Shown here piece after piece: positions 22,201 through 34,200 of a stretch of 64,000 bases of DNA. The DNA comes from Heterohyrax brucei (Eukaryota; Chordata; Mammalia; Hyracoidea; Procaviidae), in contig CM053143.1 in NCBI GenBank assembly GCA_028571685.1, positions 143,688,829-143,752,828 on the forward strand, in the 5' to 3' direction. The translations under genes were made by a program, and so were the position numbers. Below the pieces are notes generated by a model, which saw only the letters and a list, made by a program, of their open reading frames with translations, was not told the origin of the DNA and made no database searches. Position 1 is the stretch's first letter; every line of letters starts with the position of its first letter.

Positions 22201-25200
22201 ATTGGATCCAGCATGTGCTCCTGCATAATCCAGTATGGATTGGATGGTGGGTTGCAAGTTACACACATGGCTCCAAAGGCCAAGGCAAAGAGAAAATACG
22301 ACAAGATGCTACCGACGATGACCACGATGTGGATCCAAGTCTGCAAGACAAGAGCGGGGGCTATAAGCACTCTCACTGATGGACTTTTACAGCCTGGCAA
22401 AAACCTACTGTTAAAGATGCAACAGGCCTAAGCATTGGATGAGTGGCATAACAATACCTTACGCACAATGCAAAATGACAATGAGATAAGGTACCTGAAC
22501 AGCCCCTATTACTGGTTCAATTCTGTAAAGTAAAATCAAATGCCAAAAGGTAAATCTGTTAGCTAATTTACTCTGAAGAAGCCCTGGTGGTGCAATGGTT
22601 AAGGCCTTCGCTGCTAACTGATTATTGTTCTGAACTCAGCAGCCACTCCATGGGAGAATAATGCAGCAGTCTGTTTCTATAAAGATTACAGCTTTGGTAA
22701 CCCTATGAAGCAGTTCTACTCTGTCCCCTAGGGTCACAAAGTCTATATGAATTTGATGGCAGCAGATTAATGTATTGTCCATGTGCCAAGACATGTTGAA
22801 ATTTTTTTTTTCTTTAGTCTGTTTCTTCCTTAAGGAAATGCCACAATCCTCTGGTCCCTGACCTTCAGTCATTCTCCCAGGTAGCAGATGTTACTGCTGC
22901 CCACCGCTATTCTCATTCTCCTTGCCTCCTGAGCACTCGGCAGGACGGCACTTCCTCACCCCCTTGAAAGTCAGAATAGCCATTGCTTTGAACAACCAAG
23001 GGTGAGGGGCAGGAATATGCGGAATTTTCAGGCATGTGCAGAAGAGCTGGTGCACAGTGTTCCAAGCCCTCCCCGTCCCCCACGTACTGACCAAAAAGTC
23101 CAGTTCTAGATGTAACAGCTACAAGGTATGGCCTGTGCTGCTGAGCCACCACTCAGAACAACTTGTCCTCGAGCTAACTAGAGACTTTATATGGGCAAGA
23201 AATAAATCTTCACTGTATCGTGAGTTTTTTTTGGTTTGATTATTTTTAACTGCACCATAATGTAGTTTATGCTAATACATACAAACTAGTATCTTAACAG
23301 TTTCGATATGTCTACCTGTCTCCTTTAATATTTTTATTAAGATTTTTCTTTAAACTGGCTCACAATTTAATTAAGTAACTTGAAAAAAGGAGAACGTACA
23401 TCACCACCTTCAATATCAGCACCCCTTGCCATAAAAGCACTGAGGCTGGGATCTGAACTGTACTTATCAGAAAGGGAAACTAGTTATTGTAATGAAAGCC
23501 CTGGCTGGTGAAAACATTTAAGTGCTTGACTATTAGCTGAAAAGTTTACAAATAAAAGCTGCATTTAACACTGATGACTAAAGAACAGATGAGATGTGGA
23601 ATGACATCAAAGGCATCATACATGAAGAAAGCAAGACATCACTGAAAACAAAGTAAGGAAAGAAAAGACCAAACCGGATGTCAGAAGAGACTCTGAAACT
23701 TGCTCTTGAATATCAAGTAGCTAAAGCAAAGGCAGAAATGATGAAGTAAAAGAAATGAACAGAAGATTTCAAAGGGTGGCTGGAGAAGACAAAGTATGAT
23801 AAGGGCATGTGCACAGAGCTGGAGACAGAAAACCCAAAGAGAAAAACATGCCCTGCACTTCTTGAGCTGAAAAAAGTGAAGACAAAATTCAGGCTTTGAG
23901 TTGCAGCAGTGAATGATGCTACCAGGAAAATAGTAAACGACTCAGGTAGCATCAAAAGAAGATAGAAGGACTACACAGAGACATTATACCTAAAAGAACT
24001 GGTCAGCATTCAACTGTTTCAAGAGGGAGCATATGATCAGGAACCAGTGGTACTGAAGGAAGAAGTCTAAGCTGGATTGGAGGTACTGGTGAAAAACAAG
24101 ACTCCAGGAATTGATAAAATATCAATTGACTCATATGAACAAATGGATGTAGTGCAGGAAGTGCTCCTTCATGTATGCCAAGAAATTTGGAAGAGAGCTA
24201 TCTGGCCAACCAACTGGAGCCAGCCAAGTGCACTCTAACCAACTGGAAGAGATCCATAATTATGCTTATTCTCAAGAAAGGTGATCCAACCTAATCCAGA
24301 AATTATGGAAAAATATCATTAATATCACATGCAAGGAAAATTTTGCTAAAGATTATTCAAAAATGACTGCAGCAGTATACTGACAAGGAACTGCCAGAAA
24401 CTGAAGGCAGATTCAGAAGAGGATGTGGAACTCGAGATATCCCTGCTGATGTCAGATGGATCTTGGCTGAAAGCAGGGAACACCAGCAAGATGTTCACCT
24501 GTGTTTCATTGACTGCTAATGCATTTGACTGTAAGGATCATAACAAGTTGCAGAGAATGGGAATTTTTTGTAACATTTAATTGTGCCCATGAGGAATCTA
24601 CATGGATCAAGAAGCAGTTGTACAAACAGAACAAGGGACACTGCATGGTTTAAAGTCAGGTGTGTGTCAGGTTGTATCCTTTCACCACACCTTTTCAATC
24701 TGTATGCCAGGCAAATAATCTGAGAAGCTGAACTATGTGAAGAAGAATGAGGCCATCGGGATTCGAGGAAGAGTCATTAACAACCAGCGTTATGCAGATG
24801 ACACAACCTTGCTTGCTGGAAGTGAAGAGGATTTAATCCCTTACCGATGAAGACCAAAGACCACAGCCTTCAGTATGGACTGCACCTCAACATCAAGAAA
24901 ATGAAGCTCTCCACAAGGAACATGATAAATGGAGAAAAGAATGAGATTGTCAAGGATTTCATTTTACTTGGTTCCACAACCAAGGCCCATGGAAGAGCAG
25001 TCAAGTAATCAAAAGACATGTTGCACTGGGAAAACATGCTGTAAAAGACCTCTTTAAAAGGTTGAAAAGTAAAGACGACACCTTGAAGACTACTGTGCAC
25101 CTGATCCAAGCCATGGTATTTTCAATTGCATCACATGCATGCAGAAGCTGGACAATGAATCAGGAAGACAGAAGAACTGATGACTTTGCTTTGAAGTGTT

Positions 25201-28200
25201 GGAGAAGAATACTGAATATACCATGGACTGCCAAAAGAACCAACAGATCTGTCCTTGAAGTACAACCAGGATACTCTTTGGAAGTAAAGATGGCAAGACT
25301 GCATCTTATATATTTTGAACATATTCTCAGGAGGGACCAGGCCCTGAGGAAAGATATCAAGCTTGGTAAAGCGAAGAAGAGGGAGACTCACAAGGAGATG
25401 GATTGACACCGTGGCTGCAACAATGAGCTTACACATAAAAATGACCGTGTACATGGCACAGGATCAGGCAGTGTATTGTTCTGTTGTGCATAGGGTTGCT
25501 ATGAGTTGGAACTGACTGAAGAGAACAGCAGTAACACTGTTGTTTCTGGCACCTAGTTTTCATTCTGCTTCTTGTTGGAAATGGCATCCAGCATGGTATG
25601 CAGTCTTGACAAAATATTCCTCCCCTAGTCAAAGCCAATACCTGCAGCTAGGGCAGAGGATTCTATTACTAATGAGGCACTAAACTTTGAGCACAGTGAA
25701 ACAAGAGCACGAAAAAGAGCAGGACAAAGAGAAAAGGGGACCTTATACCATCAAGAAAGCTGTGCTAGAAGCAGAGTATATCATTTGGAGCTGGTGTTCC
25801 TGTGCTAAGAAGCTCCTCATCCAGGGGAAGACGATGATAAGGCCCTCCCTCAGAACCTTTCCTCTGGAGCCTTCCTCTGGAACTGAGGCCCTGAACCTGG
25901 ACTTCTAGCCTACTAAGCGGAGAGAATAAACTTCTGTTTGTTAGAGCCATCCACTTGCAGTATTTTTATTATAGCAGCACCAGATGACGTTAACAGTGGT
26001 GCAAACAATGTGCTTGGCCACTAACCAAAAGGTTAGAGCTCACCAGGGGCATTTTGGGAGAAGGGTTTGATGATTTACTTCTGAAAATCAGCTACTAAAA
26101 ACCCTAAGGAGCATACGTCTCCTGTGTCGCACACATGGGGTTGCCATGAGTCCGTATCAACTCGATAGCAATTGATTTTTGTTTGTTTCTACAGAGAGTG
26201 GAGGGACAAGGTCAGGGTTTGAGAAGGCTAAGAATTTTCTCATATTCTTTCCCATCGGAAGGCATGGTAAATGCTAAGACCCTGATGGAACAATGAGCTC
26301 AGTGTCCTTGAGAAACTGAAAGAGAAGAGTGTGGTTCCAGCCCTAGACTATGTGGAAATGAGGGGAGAGAGAGAAGTAGGGGCATCAGTGCATGAAACCG
26401 TACAGTCATTATCAAAGACCCTGAGATTTCATTTTAAGTGCAATGGGAAACCACTGAAAGAAAGAAGCACCCAAGGGAGGACTACAAAATCTGATTTACA
26501 TTTTTAAAAAGATGATTATTCTGGAAACACTGGTGGCATAGTGGTTACATGTTACGCCTGCTAACCAAAAGGCCAGCAGGTCAAATCCACCAGGTGCACC
26601 TTGAAAACTTTATGGAGCAGTTCTACTCTGCCCTTTAGGGTTGCTATGAGTTGAAATCAACTCAACAGCTCTGGGTTTGGTTTTTTTTTTTTTTTGGTTT
26701 TATGTGGAGCAGAGGCCAAGGGGTGAAGAGAAGAAATGAGAAGACAAAGTTCAGTGCCTTTAATAATAGTCCAGGAAGTGATGATTGTGGCTTAGTCTGC
26801 AGCAGAGGCAAAGGCAGTGGAAAGAAGAGAGTATCATAAACAATCATGAAAGAGGTAGCTTCTATTCCATACACAGATAGGACATCTTTAAAGGCAGATT
26901 GACATTAAAGCTCACCATCTGAATCCTAAACATGAGCCTTGCTGCCACAAGATACCATTTGGACCAAAAGAGTTAAGTTTCATCTGTCAGTCAGCAACTA
27001 AAAAAGACCCAAATTTAAATGAAAGGTAGATATTCCAGAGGCAGATAGAGATATTTCTTTACTATTAGAAAGGTATAAAATCATCACTTAACTAAAGCCA
27101 GTATAACAAGACCATGGCACAACACCTCTTTATTTTAGCTGAAAGCTGTCAGCTTGGTCATGAATGGTGACCACAGAAGGACGACTCCTTTCCCAGCCTA
27201 GCTCACACATCCATGAACCATCATCCACGGTTATCAGTGAGGGGAGCCAGCAGGTGTTTTCTAACTTCCCTGGCTGCATATCAACCTTAGCACAACAGCA
27301 GTCAGTGATCAACAAGAGAGGTTCTATCACACTTCTTCCTCAGTCATTACTCTTCTCATTAGTTTGTCTTCTAGACATGAAAGGCTGACCAGGGTCATCA
27401 GTACTAACAGAAGGTGTTTCCTCAAACATAAAGCATTTCAGGCTGTTTCAGAGGCAAGAATATGACTCACCAAACTCTTGCTTTCAATGACCAGATGAAA
27501 CAGAATGATGCAAAGAGCCGCTGTGTTGAGAGGGTTTCCAAAAGTGAAGATGTCAATGTCTGAGCCCTGGTAGGTCTACAAAGAGAGGACAAGCATCAGT
27601 GGTCTTAGAGGGGTGGTCTACAGAGAGGACAAGCATCAGTGGCCTTAGAGGGTAGGTCTACAAAGAGAGGAAAAGCATCAGTGATCTTAGAGGATAGGTC
27701 TACAAAGCCAGGATTAGCATCAGTGGTCTTAGACGGTAGGTCTACAAAGACAGGACTAGCACCAGTGGTCTTAGTAGGTCTACAAAGAGAGGGAAAGCGT
27801 CAGTGGCCTTAGAGGGTAGGTCTACAAAGAGAGGACAAGTGTCAGTGGTTTTACAGGATTACACACATTTGGCAATAGAAAGCCCCTTAATAATCACTGC
27901 ATTCTACAGCTCACCTTAGGCTTGAGGCCCTTCAGAAATGTCTGTGACTGCTGGTCATTTAGGACAAACTTGACTATTTCCAGAAAAGACACAGTGACTC
28001 TATCTCAGATAGGCTATCTAAATTTTTGAATTTTAAATTCTTTTTTTTTTAGTTTGTTTCAATTTATGTATGTATGTATTTATTTATTTAATATGACTGA
28101 GTGAAAATGTACATTCCCGTATTAATTTACATGCCCACCTATATACAGCTTCCACTACTCTCCCTGCCTGGTGACAGCACACTATTCCTCTCTGCTCCAT

Positions 28201-31200
28201 ATATGTCTCATCCTCCCAACAGTCTCCTTTCCCCTCCTCTCCACCCACTCTCCTTCCTCCAGCCAGAGGTCAGCAGGATGATATGCTATAGATGTATAGA
28301 ACCATAAAGTGCATCCGATATATGGTCACTCTGCATCGCCAAGTCCAATCCATTCATGTCCAAAGAGTGGAACTTCGTTTTGATTTATGGGCAAGGGCAG
28401 CATCAGGGCTATGGGCCATGCTCTCAGGGGAACCCCAAAACTACTGGACCAACAGTTGAGGTCTTTTAGTGGAGATCTCAGGTGCACCCCTTTTTATTCT
28501 TGTGTTGCCAGTGAGACTCAACTTAGTGAGCTCCATCGCAGCTATCACTGGGGGTGGCCAGGCATCATCCGATTCCTCTGGTCCCAAGTCGATGTAGGCA
28601 CCCACTCATGTGGGTCTCTCTACCTTCTGGGTTGTCCTTACCCCATGTCATTTGGTCCTCGGTGAGCATCTGCTCCTGCTGAGTTGGGACCATTTGCTGT
28701 GCCCTCTGATGGCAGCTTGGCAGCTTTTAAGACCCCAGATGCCACTCACCAATGTGGAGTGTAGACAGCCCTCTTAGCAAAACACTAGTTGTGCCAATTG
28801 GCCTCGATTTCACCTAAAAGCATGGTCCCCTGCCCCCTACCCCAGCTACTCTGTCCTTGCAATACTGGGTTAAGATGGAAGCAGTATTCAAGTTATGCTG
28901 AAGTCCACTTAATATTGTTCCTGTTTCACCCAACCAGATTTCTAGCAATGATCTAATCTAAACCCTCCCTGCCTCGCCCTCCCTCCCTTCCCTCCCTTGC
29001 AGCTGTCAAAGAGTCTTTTCTTCTATACATAAGTTTGTTTTTGAGATTTTATCGTAGAGGTCTCATACAATATTTGTCCTTTTGTCACTGACTACTTTCA
29101 CTCAACGTAATGTCTTCCAGTTCAAACCAGGTTATGAGATGTTTCCTGGAATCATCATTATTCTTTATCATTGCATAGTGCTCCATTGAGTATATATACC
29201 ACGATTTACCTATCCATTCTTCTGTTGTTGGGCATCTGGGTTGATTCTATCTTTTTGCTATCGTGGACTGTGCTGCGATAAACATTCTTGTGCATGTGTC
29301 TGTTGGTGTGAAAGGCCTTGATTCTGTAGGATATATTCCAAGTAGTGGAATTACTGGGTCAAATGGTATATCTATATCCAGTTTTTTTAAAGAAGCACCA
29401 GATTGCTTTCCAAAGAGGCTGGACCATTTAGCAACCCCACCAACAGTGTAGGAGAGTTTCACTTTCTCCACAGCTTCTCCAGCATTTGTTGTTTTGTGTT
29501 TTTTGGATCATGGCCAACCTTGTTGGGATGAGACGGTATCTTATTGTAGTCTTGATTTGCATTTCTTTAATAACTAAAGATTGTGAACATGTCTGCATGT
29601 GCTTTTTGGCTTCCTGGATCTCCTCTTTAGAGAAATGTCTGTCCGTCTCCTTTGCCCATTGCTTAATTGGATGATTTATCTTCTTCTTATTAATATTTTG
29701 TAGTACTTTATAGATTATGGAGATCAGGCATCTGTCTGACATAGAGTTGCCAAATATGTTTTCCCATTCTGTAGGTGTCCTTTTAATTCTATTAATAAAG
29801 TCTTTGGATGAGCAAAAGTGTTTGATTCTTAATAGTTCCCATTTATCTATTTTCTCTTCTGTTGATTGTGGTTTGTTTGACAAGAACTTTAAATTATGAA
29901 CGACAACTTGTCATGTGGAAACTTTTAAACATAGATCTGTTTAAGGTGTATAAAAATATCAAATCTCTTCTACGTAAGAGAGCTTCAAATATTTAAAAGA
30001 GCCAAAAGCAAATAGTCCCTCCTCTCCTAAGCATGTCTTCAAGTCCTTAAACTATTCCTCAAGCAACATAGCTCTAAGTTTCTGATCTTTCACCATCCTA
30101 GTCATTCTCTTCTGAGTACATTTCAGATTTCTTGTCAATTAAAAAGCAAAATAACAACTGCTGTTCAGTGAATTCCAACTCATGGTGACCCCACTTGTTT
30201 CAGAGTAGAACTGCCCATGGGGTTTTCAATGGTTATAATCTTAAGGAATAGAAGAACATTAGGTCTTTCTTCCATGATGCTTCTGGGTGTGTTCAAACTG
30301 CCAACCTTTGAGCTAGTAGCCCAGAGAAAAGTGGAGGTACTACCCAGATATCTTACTTGTCTATTTCTCTCTTGATATACAGTATACTTGGGCTAATCAA
30401 GCCAGCCAGCCAAGTGCCGTTGAGTCAGATCCGACTCATCAAAGTGATTTCATTTAACTAATGAATGACAGTTGTTAACTTAGTTAGTGATAAGCCCTTT
30501 CTGTCATTCTCAATATTGTACTCATGTCAACACCGTCCATAATTGAACAAGTTTTTTCCTTTTTTTAAGGGAGGGGCTGGATTGGATAGACAGATAGCTA
30601 TACCACACTGCTGTGTGATTGGTATTAACCTAAATTTTTAATTTATTTTTACATATTAGTTTCTGAGTCACTCTTTACCTGTAGAAAGGTTTCTTTCTTT
30701 CTCTCTCTCTTTTTTTTTTTAAGCTTGGGGAAACTACATATAGGATTTTAAATTTAAAACCCTGAATGTAAAATCAGCCTAGCACTCATTACTCATAGCT
30801 TTCATATTCTTAATCTGCTTTTCTTATGTTTTAAAAAATAATTATTTATTGAGTCTTCTGTGGAAGTTTATATAGCATGTTAGTTTCTACACAAATTGTT
30901 CAATGACATTAATTACAGTTATCACAATGTGTCAACATCTTCTTTTACTGTGTTCTCTTTATTTCCCTTCTAATACTCTAGTGTCCGTGTCCCTCATATT
31001 CTTATCTTTGCTTTTGAATAACTGTTGACCTTCAGGTCTCATGCTGATAGTTTTACAGTAAGACCAATGTTATAAATAATATCTTCTATTTTGTGTGTTA
31101 TTCTGCTATTTTGCCCTGGTGGTGCAGCGGCTAAGCATGTGGCTGCTAAACAGCAGGACTGACAGTTCAAATCCACCAGCTGCTCCTTGGAAACCCTATG

Positions 31201-34200
31201 AGGTAGTTCTACTCAGTTCTATAGGGTCACGATGAGTTGGAATTGGCTCGACAGGGTTTTCTACTATTTTGCTAAAAGGTGATCTCAGGGGATAGGCTTG
31301 GTTCTAGGTTGAAAGACTGTCTCAGGGCAATAGCTCAGGGAGTACTCTGTTCTCTACTCTTCCAGTTTGCTTGGCTTTTTTTTTTTTTTTTAAACAAACA
31401 AACAAGAATTTGAGTTCTGTTCCACATTTTCTCCCATTTTATCCAGGAGCATCTATTGTGACTCTGCTAAGAATGGTCAGTGGTAGTAGCTTGGCACCAG
31501 CTGTTCTTTTCAGTCTCAGGGTAGATCGGGTTGTGGCTTAGGTAGACATGTTTCTTCTCTGAGCTTTAGGTTACCTTAATAATGTTTTGTGCCCTGTGAC
31601 GAGCATAACAGCATCTTAGATGGCCCCTTACAATCTTTTATGATCCCAAACACTGCTTACTTCATTAGGATGCAGACCATGACTTCTGTTATACCAACTG
31701 ATTGAGTTGTCCCATAAGAAGATCAGTCTTGGAAGGTGTTTGGTTTTATCTGTGGAAATTTATATTTGTGTCTTCAATGAATGTATGTGTTTGCACCCAC
31801 ATTATCTGTATTTACACATACTTACAGGTCCTTTTGGATACCCTGGTGGTGTAGTAGTTAAGTGCTATGGCTGGTAACCAGTAGGTCAGCAGTTGAAATC
31901 CACCAGAAGCTTCTTGGAAACTCTACGGGGTAGTACTGGTCTGTCTGTACAGTCACTATGGGTTGTAATCAACTCAGTGGCAGTCAGTTTATAGGTACTT
32001 TTATCTGTTCTCACCTATGTACACATCTGTACCTACCATATCGCAATATGCCTAGACCCGTCTATATGTGTTTGACTTGGTTGTGGTGCCACATTCGGTT
32101 ATGCTTACTGCATCCCCATTCAGTGCCACTTCCATCACAGCTAAAAAACACAACAAGTCTCTGTGAGCTAAAGTGTACCTCCCTCTCAGCTTCTCTCATT
32201 GTTAACTCATCTGATTATGTGATCAGACTTTCAATTCTGTTCAAGGCACTGACAAAAACTTTCAAGCAGTACAGTGCTAAAGACAGACTCAAGACTCATC
32301 TAGGTACTTAACTCGAAATCAAAGCCATTAACTAATCTATTGTTGGAGGATTTTACAATATAATAATAATAATAAAAAACTATTGCCATTAAGTCGCAGT
32401 GACCCTGTTTGACAGAGTAGCACTGCTCCACATGACTTCCAAGGAGCAGCTGGTGGATTTTAATTGCCAACCTTTTGGCTAGCAGCCAAGTTTTTAACCA
32501 CTATGCCAAATACAGTCAGTTAATAACTCATCAAATTATATGAACAATTTACTTTCTTAAATGTTGATACTATTTGCAAAGTAAAAATGAGCATCAATGA
32601 TTCATTAATAATAAACACAGTGAGTAAAAAAAAAGGACTCACATAGTAGGGCACAAAGAAGCAGACCAGACTTTGATAAAAGGCATCCAACAAGGTGATC
32701 CAGAAAGTCAGGGGTAAGTATGCCTGGAAATGAAGCAGATATGGGAGAGGGCATAAGATTAACAAGGGTCAAATCAAAGTCAAGGAACAATAGAAGCAAA
32801 TACTTGGCTTTTTGCCCAGACACAGGTGGAATTTGTCAATAGTGGAAGAAAGAATGAGGGGTGGTATAGAACAAGGAGCATTTGCAGGTAAATATGGTGA
32901 AAAAATTCTCTGAATGAACTCTTCTTCAGCTTCCCTTGTCTTCCTCATTGGACCAATTTTGCATTTAACTGAAGTAGTGCTAGTATTACTAAAATTCCAT
33001 ATCCAATTCCAGAACATCAATTATGTTCATGAGACATCTGTACACGGACTGAGAGGCAGTCATGTGAACAGACCAAAGGAACACTGCATAATTTAAAGTC
33101 AGGAAAGGTATGTGTCAGGGTTGTATCCTTTTGCCATACCTATTGAATCTGGATGCTGAGCAAATAATCTGAGAAACTGAACTGTAAGAAGAAGAATAGG
33201 GTATCAGGATTAGAGGAAGACTCATTAACAACCTACATTATACAGATGATACAACCTCACTTGCTGAAGGTGAAGAGGACTTTGAAACACCTACTGATGA
33301 AGATCAAAAACTACAGCCTTCAGTATGCATTACACTTCCTAACATATATATATATATATATATACACAAATTATCTATATATAGTCTTCCGTCCTTCAAA
33401 GGATTACCTTTGAAATTGTTTATATCTCTTTGTTCTCTGGACAATCAGTAATGAATATTCATTCTTCTCAGTCTACATTTCCCCATATTTTCTTTTACCA
33501 TTTCCTCTTTGGAAATTATGGGAACATTCTGCTTCTCTGCCTTCATCCAAATGTTCATAAAATCTAAGCAGGAAGCACAATCAAATGGCACAAGAGACTC
33601 TGTCAAAGTCACAGGGTCAATTAAAGGGCCACTAGATAAGCAAACGATTTGCTAAGCCAAACGCTGTTGAGTCAGATTTGACTCATGGAGTAATTTAATG
33701 CTTCTAGAGAAAGAGCAATTGCTCAAAAAACCTATAGCCAAAAGGTAAGAAGTACAATTTACCTTACAGTCCCATGAGTAACTTGGCTTAAAAAAGTGGA
33801 GAGAAAGGGTCAAGGATAAGATGAATGAGACTGGACGGATGGACTCAAGGGATCTGAAACTGAAAGGGAAACTCCTACAGTGATGTCAACAAAGTAAAGA
33901 CAACTGTGAAGGTGATGAGAGACGGCTAACGGATGACTGCTTTTTGGAAAGAAAGCATCTGACTGAAGCCTTCCAGTCTCCTCTCTTACGGGACAGAGAC
34001 TCCATCCACCCGGGAGAGGACATTTCAGGACAATGAAGACAGAAAATGGCCCAAGCATAAAGAGAAATTTGTTTGGAGGCGAAGTTCAAAGCAAGGACAA
34101 CTTCTGGAAGAAAAAGTCAAGGAAATCAGTTACCTTTAATCAATGGTCACATGCTGGGACCCTGCCTATTGCCATGCAATATAAAATTGGCTGGCTCAAT

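Larger units (their letters stand above)
30825..32130 (-). mobile_element. L1 3' UTR with two nested AfroSINEs
   Basis: Segments 30825-31111, 31261-31837 and 31993-32130 resemble the afrotherian L1 3' UTR in reverse (gactgtctcagggcaatagc, cttagatggccccttacaat). They are interrupted by SINEs at 31112 and 31838. Confidence 0.6.

Noticed and set aside
25062..25406. 114-codon open frame on the + strand
   Set aside because: C-terminal part of the decayed RTE reverse transcriptase.
27571..27857. Regular repeats considered as a CRISPR array
   Set aside because: Units are contiguous and vary internally with no unique spacers; the host is a mammal. It is a minisatellite.
29428..29883. 151-codon open frame on the - strand
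   Set aside because: A clear L1 ORF2 C-terminal remnant, frame-broken at its end; reported as L1, not as a gene.
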